From: Ophiostoma sp. CBS 140.51 | Lineage: Eukaryota > Ascomycota > Sordariomycetes > Ophiostomatales > Ophiostomataceae | Reading direction: 5' to 3' | Assembly (NCBI GenBank): GCA_029298735.1 | Contig: JANSLP010000383.1 | Coordinates: 1 to 29,283, forward strand | Length of the DNA: 29,283 bases | Part shown: one piece after another, positions 1-10,454 of the stretch | Numbering within the stretch: position 1 is the first letter of the stretch | Layout: every line of letters begins with the position of its first letter | Translations under genes and position numbers: made by a program | The notes under the pieces: model-generated | What the model saw: the letters and a program-made list of their open reading frames with translations, nothing else | The model's database searches: none | Told to the model about the DNA's origin: nothing

Positions 1-432
1 TTAGCAGCCGCATGGACAATGCAAGTACACCAACAACACAATGGAGCCGCATGGACGCATGGATATGGACACATGGACGCACCGAGTTTACGCCGTGCTT
101 TAATGCAGTGCGCTCAACAATTTAACAATTGTACAAAAGAGGCAACAACAAAGACAAGGTCCAGATGCATAATCCTCACAGGAATGGACAAACAGAGTTA
201 AAATTAAAAAGGAGCCGCATGTCGCGGAAAGAAAGACAATTTTGGCCCCCAACCCGCTAGAGTTGAGGCGCAGGAACAGAAGAAATGTGAAACAACTGCA
301 AAAGTAATGTAGGAAAAACAGCGAGCAAAATAAACAACAGACTGAAGTCGCTTTAGACCCAACGTCCTTTTTGTCACCCCACCACCCCATTCAACAAACT
401 ACAACCGTGCATGCCAAGAGGATTCCGGACAT
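1..432. other. Intergenic 3' flank of the ABC transporter gene
   Basis: I see no gene here. The stretch lies downstream of the minus-strand ABC transporter and probably holds its 3' UTR. GCCGCATGGAC occurs at 7-17 and 46-56, and GCCGCATG again at 214-221, with further CATGGAC units around 55-85, giving a loose short direct repeat. No protein family or RNA structure is recognisable. Confidence 0.5.
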
Positions 433-3400
433 TCATGCCTTGATATTGGCTGCATCACACAAAACCCGGAACAAACCGGCCTTTGCGTAAAGCTCCGGAG
501 CTGAGCCAAATTCGGCCACTGCACCTGCCTCCATGACCAGAACACGGTCGCAGGCACCAATAATAGTATCGAGGCGATGTGCCACAGTGAGAACAGTTGC
601 ATTGCCCATCACATTGCCCAGCATCACTTGGAGCTGACGGTCGGCACGACCATCAATAGAGGCTGTGGCCTCGTCCAGAATGACAATTTTGGACTTGCGA
701 ACAAGCGCGCGGGCAATGGAAATGAGCGATCGTTGGCCATGAGAAATATTTGCGCCATTCTCCTTGACTTCTGAGTCGAGATGCAGGACAGGAGCAGTTC
801 CAGAAATATCATCGCTGCTGGCTGGTCCTGTATCACTCGAAGCTTCACTAGACACTTGGACAGCCTCACTCGTCTCCTTTTCTTGGATGCGGAGCTCGCC
901 AAGGCCGACCATTTGTAGACATGCAGCCAGCCAGGCGTCGTCATATTGTTGGAACGGGTCAAGATTGTAACGAATCGTGCCGGCCAGCAGAACGGCGTCC
1001 TGACTGATGACGGAGATTTGGGATCGCAGAGTTTGAAGGCCCATAGTTTGGATATCAACACCATCAATCAGTATGCGGCCGCTGGTGGGCTCGGCAAGTC
1101 GGAGAAGAGCAGTGATCACTGGTATTGTTAGTTGCCAGGATAACACGAGTGCAATTGTAGTGAAAAGACGGGAAACTTACGAGTGCTCTTTCCCGCACCA
1201 GTCCGTCCGACAATGCCAATCCGCTCCCCAGCGCGGATGTCCAAAGTGACATTACGCAGTGCTGGATCCAGCTCCGGCCGATGGCTCAGAGTAAGTGACT
1301 CAAACTGAACACGACCTTTTGAGGGCCATGCCTGTGCTTTCAAGTCCGCATCCACTCGCTTCACATCATGGGCAGCCTCCTGAGGAACATCATAGGCATA
1401 GTGAAGCAGGCGCTCAATCGAGTTCATGTTGTTCTCAATCTCCGCACTAAACCGGATCATGTTGCCAAAGGCAGCCTGGGCTGTGACCATGTAAGAGAGA
1501 ACCACACCACCAGTGGATGGGCTGATATGATCCCGTAGGCCGGTGCCAAGAAGTCCCGTGCCAAGAACAAGAATAGCGCCCAGAAGGTCAAGACGCAAGT
1601 TGAGCCATCGCACACAAGCAATGGAGAGCCAATACGCAGTGTTCTCCGTGTCAATACGCCGGGCATTGTCCGCAACAAATCCACCAACGAGCCCAAAGGC
1701 TGTAAGCGTAGGCAGACCGGACAAGGACTCATTGAAGTGCTCATAAATGCGGCTGCGGAGAAGGTTGTTGAGACGGCGCAGCTCACGAGCCGAGGGGCGG
1801 TAGTACATGCCAGTCCAGGTGTAGACAAGAAGCACACCCGCAGCGATGGCGAGGAAAATGGGCAGAATGATACTGACGACAATAACGGTACCGATGACCT
1901 GCACCAACGTGGAGATGAAGATGCGCAATTGTTCACCCACGATATTGTCCACCGCATCCATGTCCTTGCTGAAACGATGTGTGATGCGTCCTTGAGGCGT
2001 CGTGTCAAAGAATGCAACAGGAGCGAACAAGATGCCAGAGAGCGAAGCGGCGTGGAGGTGGTTTGAACACCAAAAACAGAAGAATGCAAAGACGGTGCTC
2101 ATGGCGAAGAGACCAAGAGACTGACCGGCACCCCAAGCTGCATAGCCACCCATGTAGGCACCCTCACTGAGGCGATACTTGTCGGTCTGCCACCAGCTTA
2201 GCCACAGGGCAGACACAACACTGCTTCCCTGGAAAATGGCAATAGAAATGATGAAAAGAGGAACCGTGACCCATGCGTTGCCAAATTTGAGGTAGTGCAG
2301 ATATGTCTTGCCACTAACTGTTCCAACGAGACGCTCCTCACTTTGCATAATCTCCTTGCCTCGCTCCTTTTCTTTCTTTTCAGTAGAGGGTGGTGTCTTG
2401 TCAGCGGTCAGAATCTTGGTAGCGTCTTTGGAACCGTTGTCGGATTTGGCGGTCTTGGTTCTTGGCCCAGCTTCTGCCCCAATGGTCTCCGCATCTTCAT
2501 TCTCGTCAGTCCGAGTCGCTGTTGCCGAGCGCAAATATTCCGAGAACAAACCACCACGACTTTTTATGTCTGAAAATGAACCCTGCTCGACGATGCGCCC
2601 CTTGTCCATGAAAACAATATGGTCTGCTTGGCTGGCGAACACCATCGAGTGCGTCACCAAAACAACGGTGCTTTCCTTTTTATACCGGGTCTGGTTAACC
2701 ACGCTGTCAAAAACGCGACTTCCGACGTGGGCATCAAGAGCGGAGAAACAGTCATCGAGGAGCATGAGTTGACTGCGACCATAAACGGCACGAGCGAGAG
2801 ATATGCGTTGCTTTTGACCGCCAGACAAGGAGACGCCCTTCTCGCCAACAACGGTCATGTCGCCATCAGCTAGAATTTCAAGGTCGGCATGGAGGCAACA
2901 GCGATTGAGCACCTCATCATACCAAGCGGCATCGAATGGGCGGCCAAACACAATGTTCTCGCGCACCGTCTCACTCAAGAGCCAGGCCGTTTGCGGTGCG
3001 TATGCCAAGGGAGACGACGAGGCCGATGCATCAAGGTTTACGGCACATGCTTCAGCTCTGGCGAGATGCATATCACCAAGAAGAGCCCGGAAGACAGACG
3101 ACTTGCCAGCGGCAACGGGACCAACAATGGCGACAAACTGGCCTTGCTTCACATTGAGTGTATCGATAAACAAGGACGAAGATGCTGTTGCAGCCTGTAT
3201 CTCGACATTTGCCTTCTCATCGACGGACCCAGAATCCGCATTGTCTCTTTCCCACTCTGCCCGCAGTTGCTCGCTGTCGTGGTACCAAAACGTTGCTTGG
3301 CGCAGCTGAACGATGGAACTGTTGTCGTGGTCACCATTGCTCCTCCCCTTCTCGGCAAGAGAGTCGCGGAGGGCGGCATCACGGGCCGTTCCGTTGTCCG

Positions 3401-4781
3401 ACGCCACCATGAATGCAGCCAGACGTTCCACGGCAGCTTGCGCATCAGCAAGGGTTGAGATGGCAATGGGAAGCGAACCTAGTGGCGTGCGCATGAGGAG
3501 GAAAAATGTCAGAGATGAGAAGATCACGCTTGCACTCATTCCGTTGCCAGTCGTGGCGGCATAAGTTAGAATGCTGACGACCGACGCCAAAGTCGGTGCA
3601 GTGAAGGACACGGCAATGTTGAGAGCGCGCAGCAGCATTCGCTTGCGGATGTAGACCACTTCGTCCTCGCGCAACGCGCCAATTCTGGCCATGATGCTCT
3701 TCTCGTAGGCGTTGGTCTTGGTGAGCCGAATGGTCGACACTGCCTCGACAACAGCTTTGATGCGCTTGTCGGTATAGGGCATGCTATTCCGGCGAAGGCG
3801 GAAGAGATTCTTCATCATGAACGACTGGACCGGGTAGAACAGTGCAAGTAGTCCAAAGCCAGGCAATGCACTGTAGCCCAATGTCCAGATTGTCAAGCCA
3901 AGGCAGAGTGCAATCTGAATGAAGCTTGTCCACAGCGCGTGGAAGTAGCCACAGCAGAAATCGATGCGCGACACATCCGCACTCATCAGACTTGTTAGCT
4001 TGCCAGTGGAAAGATTCTCACGGAGCTTGGCCTCATGTGTCAACTGAGTCATGGCACGTCGGTAGATGACATGCATCAGAGACGCTCGGAGAAGAATGCC
4101 TGTGGTGGCCGCTCGATAGAAGCCGTGGATGTTGGTGACGACAGAGAAGGCCAGAATGGCAAAGAGGCCAACTGCATAACCGAAACCGGCGCGATACGCC
4201 TGTTGAGAGGGATTGTCGAGAGCTTGAATAAAGACACGGATGAGCAGCGGAGAAATCATCTGCGTTGAGTCGCCGAGCATGCGCAACAAGCCGCCGGTCC
4301 AGAAGCGACGGAAGCAGACATCGTTGAGTGCGAGAGCAAGGACCGTGGCATTGGACGTGCGCCGCGACCAAAACGGCCGCCATGCAAGCCATTGGCCGGC
4401 TGGTTGTCGCTCGTTGTTGGCTTTAAGCCGAGCCGCCCACGCCTTCTCCAGTCGGTCGGCGTGGTCGATGGTGAGACGAGAGCCGGGCAGGTCATAGAGA
4501 TCATCTGCTTGAAGAGGCCGCGAGTAGCCTGTCCGCAAGAGTGTGCCGAGCCAGTCAAAGGTCACAATAGACAGTATATTGGCATACGCCTCGGGCGTCA
4601 CAGTTTCGTATGTGTTGTCGTTGTTGGCATCGTTGGCACCGTTCTCGGCACCCGAAAGAGAGTGCTTTTGTTTCTTTTGACGTCGTTGAGTGAGCTTTGC
4701 TTCGATGGGCTTTTGGGATAGGAAAGGCACGCGCCTATACCACTTTCGAGGCGGAAAGGTCTTCCCATTGTTACTGGCCAT
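433..4781 (-). CDS. ABCC-type (MRP/Yor1-like) full ABC transporter, candidate siderophore-linked exporter (SitT-like)
   Basis: Two exons, complement(join(433..1118,1181..4781)), encode 1428 residues. The 62-bp intron (GTAAGT...CAG, branch AACTAACA) falls inside the second nucleotide-binding domain, just after Walker A. Order: polar N-terminus, first membrane domain, NBD1 with Walker A GPVAAGKSS near residue 554 and signature LSGGQKQRISLARA, second membrane domain, NBD2 with Walker A GRTGAGKST ending at residue 1200, signature ISHGQ (1325-1329) and Walker B KIVILDE (1344-1350). No extra N-terminal membrane domain is evident, so this is the short ABCC form. NBD1 has LLDDC where a catalytic Glu is expected, as is usual in this family. 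The plasma membrane or vacuole would be the site. Being adjacent to a siderophore acyltransferase and a siderophore importer suggests efflux of siderophore, precursor or breakdown product; a general multidrug role remains possible. Confidence 0.9.
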
Positions 4782-5362
4782 GGTTGCAGATTACTGCAAA
4801 AGAGAGCTTGTAGCAAAAGAAACCCAAATCGACGGAAGGTCGTGATGCATTTGCACTAGATGTGCACCAAAACACAGCACAATTACTGCCAATAACATCT
4901 CTTGGTGTCAAGTCCAAAGCCATATGCAGGCCGAAGACGGACGGTGAGACAACAGACACTCACAGTGGCTCCGCTCTGGAAACAAAAAAGGAGAGAAACA
5001 ATAAAATACCCTGGTCAACCATACTGGATTTTGTTGGCCCGAATAGGCTAGTCAACCAAATGGCCAAGGGTGGTGTGGGGGTCGGTAGAAAAATGCTGGT
5101 GAGAAAAAAACTGGACAGAACAGGGAGTCGGTCGCATTATTTCGGGACTTGATGCGGATGTGCACATCCAATGTACAACACATTCAAAATGCACAAACGT
5201 AACATGGTGCCGTCGCCGGTGCCTGTTCAACCGATGTTCGAGAACATTTGGCACATATGCAGATCCTATTTGTTTGTTCAGCAAAACATGTATTTTTTTG
5301 GTTGAATTTTTAACTCTATTTCTACTTGTAACAACTATGACAAGACCGGACGCGTGGCATGA
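4782..5362. promoter_or_regulatory. Intergenic region: ABC transporter promoter and acyltransferase 3' flank
   Basis: This 581-bp gap lies between two tandem minus-strand genes. A CCAAT box is at 4889-4893 on the plus strand, about 108 bp upstream of the transporter start. I found no GATAA or ATCWGATAA motif, so if iron control exists here it is not through an obvious GATA site. No conserved ORF is seen. Confidence 0.4.
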
Positions 5363-6712
5363 TCATACAAAGTGGCCCTCCTGGAAAAAGCGGTCTCGCT
5401 GAAGGGCAATCAGCATAGACGTCTTGTGAGGAAGATGGAATCGCTTCTTCTTTTCCATGGGGATGAAGCGCTCCTGGATGGCAAGCGTCGACAGCCCGAC
5501 TTGGGGTTCGCCAATCATTTGCTTTGTCCGCGAGTCACGCAAGAAAGCATAGTGCTTCATCGACAAGTTGGCCGCCTGGTAGCGCTTGCCACCACGGAAC
5601 TTCTCCTCGCCCACCAAAAAGTGCGTATTCTGGTCAAACTCGCCCACGACAACGTTGCAGTTCGAGCCAATAAAGCAGGCAACATTGTCTTCCATCACAT
5701 AGCCAATCTCCATGTAGCCAGCAAGCTGTCCATCCCATTCGTAGATACACGACATTGTGTGAGGGTCAGCCAGCTGCTGCGCCAGATACTTGCGGTGGTG
5801 CTCGTCCGGGCCGCGCTCCCGCCATCCAGCATTGACACGGTCCGAGTTCTGCCACCGAGCATAATGCTCAAAGTGCACCGGGTTGTTGGCATCGATGTGG
5901 TAGATTCCCAACTGCTCGCCCAGCTCGACAATGAAGCGGGAGTACAGGAGAGAGCCCGGCAGTGGCTTCGGTGGCCGCACTGGGTGCACTGTACAGACAT
6001 TCCCACCGCGCGTGAAGCCTAGCTGGCTGGGAAAACTGCCAGAACCGGCAAATCCAGGAAGCAGTGTGGTCTCGGGACGGCTGCGAACCCACGTCTGTGT
6101 GCTGGGTGCACCAGCACCTTGCCAGAATGCCTCACGGTGAAGCCAGAAGATGGCATCAGCCGGGACATCTGTTGTGGTGGAGAATGATGGCGAATATGGT
6201 GAGATAATACCAAGGCCAGTAGTGCGCAGGTATGATGCCAGACGGGCGTCGTTGACGACCACCGCATGCAAGTCCTTGTCGCGGAGCTGGGGATGCAGCC
6301 AGAGACCGTAAACTGCGGCCCAAAGCTGACCGACATCCTCCGTGTCCGGGCTGCCACTGATGTTTGTGGCCGATGTGCCACCGGCAGAAACGTCAAAGCG
6401 GAATAGGTTGTCATACTCCGCGACGTTCTCGTTAACCATGGCCGGCGAGACACATACCTGGCGTTCTTGTGCTGTCCATCGGGCCAGGGTGGTGGTGCCC
6501 TGTCCCACAGCAAATACGGGGCGCTGTTCTGTGCTTCCTGCTGAAATCCAGAACTCACGCTTGCCGTCTGGCAGCCGGTACGTGACTGTTGTGTCGTACG
6601 GCTGCGGACCGTCGTCTTTGCCAATGCTGCCCATGTTTGTGATTGATGCTGGGCGTCTCTTTGGTGCAAGGTCTGGTGATTCCACTTTGTTTCTTCTTCT
6701 TCGTCTCTTCAC
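5363..6712 (-). CDS. Siderophore N5-hydroxyornithine acyltransferase (SidF/SidL-type, GNAT fold)
   Basis: A single exon of 449 residues. The C-terminal half (roughly 255-420) has the IucB/MbtK-like acyltransferase signature: HYARWQNSDRVNAGW, then GPDEHHRKYLAQQL, then WDGQLAGYMEIGYV. In the known fungal pathway such enzymes transfer acetyl or anhydromevalonyl groups from CoA to N5-hydroxyornithine before a siderophore NRPS assembles coprogen, fusarinine or ferricrocin types. The N-terminal half is the less conserved lobe usual for the family. The start is uncertain: a downstream Met at 6634 (MGSIGKDDG) may be the true one, because the 6712 start adds only an Arg/Lys-rich stretch and lies very close to a TATA-like TTATATAA near 6751. 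The protein ends in GHFV, not a PTS1 peroxisomal signal, unlike Aspergillus SidF. I cannot decide between SidF and SidL. Confidence 0.85.
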   Translation of the reverse strand: MKRRRRRNKVESPDLAPKRRPASITNMGSIGKDDGPQPYDTTVTYRLPDGKREFWISAGSTEQRPVFAVGQGTTTLARWTAQERQVCVSPAMVNENVAEYDNLFRFDVSAGGTSATNISGSPDTEDVGQLWAAVYGLWLHPQLRDKDLHAVVVNDARLASYLRTTGLGIISPYSPSFSTTTDVPADAIFWLHREAFWQGAGAPSTQTWVRSRPETTLLPGFAGSGSFPSQLGFTRGGNVCTVHPVRPPKPLPGSLLYSRFIVELGEQLGIYHIDANNPVHFEHYARWQNSDRVNAGWRERGPDEHHRKYLAQQLADPHTMSCIYEWDGQLAGYMEIGYVMEDNVACFIGSNCNVVVGEFDQNTHFLVGEEKFRGGKRYQAANLSMKHYAFLRDSRTKQMIGEPQVGLSTLAIQERFIPMEKKKRFHLPHKTSMLIALQRDRFFQEGHFV

Positions 6713-7982
6713 CCCGATGCCTGATGATGAAGCATTCCCACCATTGATAATTATATAAAATACAGCATCTTATGCGATTGCACTATGACGGCTGTGGCGT
6801 TTTATGCACGCCAGCAGGGTTGGCACAGGGCGATGTGTGTGCCGAGCTGCACAAGCCGCACTAGACACAAAACAAGACATAGCCCCGCAACAAGTACCGG
6901 AACTATTTCTTGGAGGCGCGTCGATCCATGATTAAATTTCAGCTCGTGAAACTCTAATCCACGGTCCGTTGCCGGAGACGGGCAAGCATCTTATCTGATT
7001 AGATGAGATAATTTTTCGTCTTTTGGTGATCCGCCATCAGAATTTTCATCCCCCCCTGCACAATACAGTACACCTTTCTCTGTTCACACACTGTGTACAT
7101 GGGGCCCGCCAAGGCCATCTTTGCGCAGGAATTCTCGTATTTGGTCCCCTACTATCCCCCCACGGCGACTTTTTTCGTCTTGCCTGGATTTTCCTTTCAT
7201 CCAATGCATTCTCGGCATCCTCGCACGCCAATCATCGTCCGGCTTCCATGCACCACAACGAACGAAAGCAGACGACGGCGGCAACTGTCGGCCACGATGT
7301 CCACAATTCCAAGTCCGTGTAGCTCTGCAAATACAGTGGAAGGGGCGTTTTTTTTCAACAACGGTGATGGGGCAGGCCAACTTGAGTGCGGCTCTTCGGC
7401 AAGTCGTCAACGGTGGGCGTTGGGGGATCAGCGCCAACAGAGCTTGGCAAACTGTGGTCGAATAGGAAGGTCATTTTCCAGGGCAAACGCGGAACGCCAA
7501 TTCTCTTTTTTTCTTAGTCTGCTGTTTTCCGTTCCCTTTTAGTCCACCCTCTCCCCTTTTGACCCGTACTTCTTGTTCTTTTCATCTCGCGTTGTCACAT
7601 CTTGGCGAAATCATCGTCTTGGCAACAAACATGCTGTCAAACGAGAAGGTGCAAGACCGTGGGAGAACGCGGGAGTCCTTGCACTCATTTTATCTGTAGT
7701 CCTCGTCCTCGCTCTGCTTGCTGCCTTTTTTCCTCTTTGATTATCTTGCTTTTTCGTGCTGATCTCCGTACGTCGGGCAATCTTTTTATTCATTTATTGT
7801 TGCCGTGCCGCTCTTTCTCGTCGCCCTTTTCTTGTCACTCATTCCATGTGTCGCTCTGCATTCTCTTCCTTCTGCACGTCTCACTCCTCTTCTGCCCAGC
7901 CCTCCCGTCATTCCGTTTGCCATTGCATCACTTCATCTCTCAATATCCATTTCTAAGAAATAAACCACTGCAGATCAACAGC
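6713..7982. promoter_or_regulatory. Divergent siderophore-gene promoter region
   Basis: This 1.27-kb region separates the minus-strand acyltransferase from the plus-strand siderophore transporter. It has a GATA inverted repeat at 6991-7011, a GATAA at 6746-6750 next to TTATATAA, and another reverse GATAA at 7741-7745. From about 7500 to 7980 the plus strand is strongly pyrimidine-rich, as in many filamentous-fungal 5' leaders. Short reading frames here show no family resemblance. Confidence 0.6.
6991..7011. promoter_or_regulatory. Inverted GATA pair, candidate SreA-type iron-regulator site
   Basis: TTATCT (6991-6996) and AGATAA (7006-7011) form a perfect inverted repeat with a 9-bp spacer. 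The left arm read on the minus strand is ATCAGATAA (6999 to 6991), an exact match to ATCWGATAA, the extended GATA motif reported for iron-repressing GATA factors. The right arm is ATGAGATAA, one mismatch away. It lies about 280 bp from the acyltransferase start and 970 bp from the transporter start. Confidence 0.6.
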
Positions 7983-9902
7983 ATGTCTGCACTACCCACC
8001 AACGATCAGCCTATTGGCGTGGATCCCAAAGGCACTGTGCCCACGGATCCCACCAAGGACCACGAGCTATTCTCGTCGTCTGAGGAGAAGAAGGAAGCCG
8101 ACGAGTCCGTCACTGAGGGCCACCACGAGGTTGGTGTCAGCCGAGTCGAGGCTTTCAACAAGGTGCTCTACCAGTCGGGCAGAAAGGGCAAGATTTTGCT
8201 CTGGATGCTAGGCATTTCCATCTTCTTGACCATGTTCGTGTACGCCCTTGACCAGGGTATCACGAGCTCGATCTTCAGCACGCTGGCCGCATCCACCTTT
8301 GGTGTTCACAGCCAGATTGGTACAGTCAGTACCGCCAGCCAGATCATCCGTGCCATTAGCAAGCCCTTCATTGGCAAGCTGGCAGACATCACCTCGCGTC
8401 CCACCACATACTGCATCATCCTCGTTTTCTATGTTCTGGGCTTCATTGTCGCCGCCAGTGCTTCGACGTTTGCGTCGTACACTGTCGGCATCTGCTTCAC
8501 CTCCATTGGAAAGTCTGGTCTTGACCTGCTGAGCGACATCATCGTGGCTGATCTGACTCCTCTGGAGTGGAGAGGTTTCTTCAGCGCCTGTCTCTCATTG
8601 CCCTTCATCGTCACTGTTCCCATCAATGGCTTCATCAGCACTGGCTTCTATGGCAACTGGCGCTGGGGTCTCGGCATGTTTGCCATTATGATTCCCGTGC
8701 TCCTAATGCCCGCCATTATCACGCTCTACACCATGCAGCGTCGTGGTAAGAGGGCCGGTATGGTGACCATGGCCGACTCCAAGGATGTCCGCACGGGCCG
8801 TGCCGAGTCTTCTGCCAGCAACATTCAGTACTGGGCCGGTCTACTGTACCGTGGTCTGGTCGACATTGATATCATCGGCCTAGTTATTCTTGGATTTGCA
8901 TTCTCTCTCATCCTGCTGCCCATCACCCTTGCTGCAGATGCCAAGAACGGATGGCACAACCCCAGCATGATTGCCATGATTGTTCTCGGCTTTGTTTTCC
9001 TCTTTGCCTTTGCTGCCTTCGAATACTACCTGGCTCCCAAGCCCTTGATGACTCGCAACATCTTGAAGAACCGCGCATTCATTGCTGGTGTCATCATCCA
9101 CACCTTCAACCAGCTGGCCTCGGCTGTCCGCAACACATACTTCTCATCCTACATTCTCATCATCAAGCAGTGGACAACCTACCAGTGGACCATCTTCCTC
9201 GGTATCACCACCATGGGTCTTTGCATTGTCGGTCCCTTTGTCGGTTTGATCCACCGAAAAACCCATCGTTACAAGACCGTCATGGTGGCGGGTGCCGCTG
9301 CAAAGGTCCTTGGCTACGGTCTTTTGATTCAGGGCAATGGCAACATGACCCAGGACACGGCTCGTCTGGTCGCCGCGCAGCTCATCTTTTGTCTGTCGTC
9401 CCTCAATGTTGTCGGTGCTCGTGTCGGTGTCCAAGCCTCTGTCCCGCATGACGACGTCGCTTCCCTCATTTCCATCATTACGCTCTGGTCAACACTCGGT
9501 TCCAGTGTCGGCAGTGCCGTCGCATCTGCCATCTGGACCAACCAGATGCTGGACCAAATGCGCGTTGAGCTGCCGGGTGTTCCCGAGTCCACGATCAAGA
9601 CTGTCTACGGCAGCATCCGTTCGCTTCGCACTTATGCTTTCGATGACCCCATCCGTCAGGGCTCGATCCGCGCCTATGCCATTGTTAACGGCCACATCAC
9701 TACCGCTTCCATTTGTCTGTCTGTTGTCACTCTCTTTGCTTCTATCTGCATGCCCAACTTCTACCTCGGAAAGCAACAGAACGCTGTCGACAACAAGGGT
9801 CTCGATGGTACGCCCGTCGACGTTCCCGACAACTATGGCCATGATACAGCGACTGGTCCCCGCCCGTGGTACAAGAAGCTTGTTAACTTGTACTACAAGT
9901 AA
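7983..9902 (+). CDS. MFS siderophore-iron transporter (Mir/Arn family)
   Basis: A single exon of 639 residues. The frame stays open upstream to 7602, but that extension is translated pyrimidine-rich leader and looks non-coding; the chosen ATG at 7983 begins MSALPTNDQ with a soluble, acidic N-terminus. About 14 hydrophobic segments follow. LLWMLGISIFLTMFVYALDQG in membrane segment 1 and the segment 2-3 loop GKLADITSRPTTY fit siderophore-iron H+ symporters, which take up ferric siderophores across the plasma membrane. The C-terminus WYKKLVNLYYK is also of the kind seen in Mir proteins. It diverges from the acyltransferase and shares with it an iron-type GATA region, consistent with joint induction under iron starvation. 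The ligand (TAFC, coprogen, enterobactin or other) cannot be told from sequence. Confidence 0.92.
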   Translation: MSALPTNDQPIGVDPKGTVPTDPTKDHELFSSSEEKKEADESVTEGHHEVGVSRVEAFNKVLYQSGRKGKILLWMLGISIFLTMFVYALDQGITSSIFSTLAASTFGVHSQIGTVSTASQIIRAISKPFIGKLADITSRPTTYCIILVFYVLGFIVAASASTFASYTVGICFTSIGKSGLDLLSDIIVADLTPLEWRGFFSACLSLPFIVTVPINGFISTGFYGNWRWGLGMFAIMIPVLLMPAIITLYTMQRRGKRAGMVTMADSKDVRTGRAESSASNIQYWAGLLYRGLVDIDIIGLVILGFAFSLILLPITLAADAKNGWHNPSMIAMIVLGFVFLFAFAAFEYYLAPKPLMTRNILKNRAFIAGVIIHTFNQLASAVRNTYFSSYILIIKQWTTYQWTIFLGITTMGLCIVGPFVGLIHRKTHRYKTVMVAGAAAKVLGYGLLIQGNGNMTQDTARLVAAQLIFCLSSLNVVGARVGVQASVPHDDVASLISIITLWSTLGSSVGSAVASAIWTNQMLDQMRVELPGVPESTIKTVYGSIRSLRTYAFDDPIRQGSIRAYAIVNGHITTASICLSVVTLFASICMPNFYLGKQQNAVDNKGLDGTPVDVPDNYGHDTATGPRPWYKKLVNLYYK

Positions 9903-10454
9903 ATGTTTTTCAGAAAGAGATAGTCGAGTGAGCTAAGCTTCTTTATATATATGAGTAAAAACAAGGCAAGTTTTATTCACACCGCATAGTTTCCTGAATA
10001 AAAAAGAAATAATCTAATATAGTATATTAAAATAAAATAAAATACAGAACACGAAAAATGCATTTGACGAATCGAGAAATAATTTACGTCGTAGTGAAAA
10101 CAGATTGATTAAAGAGAAATGTAATAAAACCGTAATCAGGTTAAATATAGACTTCTAGACCGATAGATATAATGGTGAGTCGAAGGAGATTGTAATTAAA
10201 TGCGAGGAGGCGAAGACGGTGATGATATTACTTACCCCTTTCATATTTATAACAAGCTCTTCTTTGGCTCCGCTTTGGCGAGTCGCCGAGACGAGCGTTG
10301 TAGCGCGCCAGCCATAGCACTGACCACCTCCTTAACTACGCTGGACTAGCCACCGCGTTCCAGAAGGCCAGGTCAACAAGCGCAAGTCGTCCAAAAGTCA
10401 AAAACAAGAGAACATGAAAAAATAGAGAAATTTCAAAATAACGACACAGATTCT
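9903..10454. other. AT-rich intergenic stretch
   Basis: The first 150 bp is the 3' flank of the siderophore transporter. From about 10000 to 10250 the sequence is markedly AT-rich and lacks any open frame of note. A GC-richer patch follows at 10265-10380. I see no terminal repeats or transposase remnant. The AT skew would fit mutated repeat DNA, but I cannot show this. Confidence 0.35.
9997..10002 (+). terminator. AATAAA polyadenylation signal of the siderophore transporter
   Basis: The canonical AATAAA lies 95 bp downstream of the stop codon in an A/T-rich 3' flank, a plausible position for a fungal 3' UTR. Confidence 0.45.

Noticed and set aside
624..1067. Minus-strand frames overlapping the ABC transporter, and similar shadows over other genes
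   Set aside because: They are out of frame with genes supported by conserved motifs and show no family resemblance of their own.
7602..7982. In-frame N-terminal extension of the siderophore transporter
   Set aside because: The added 127 residues are translated pyrimidine-rich leader, rich in Ser/Cys/Phe/Leu, and family proteins begin with a short polar N-terminus as after 7983.
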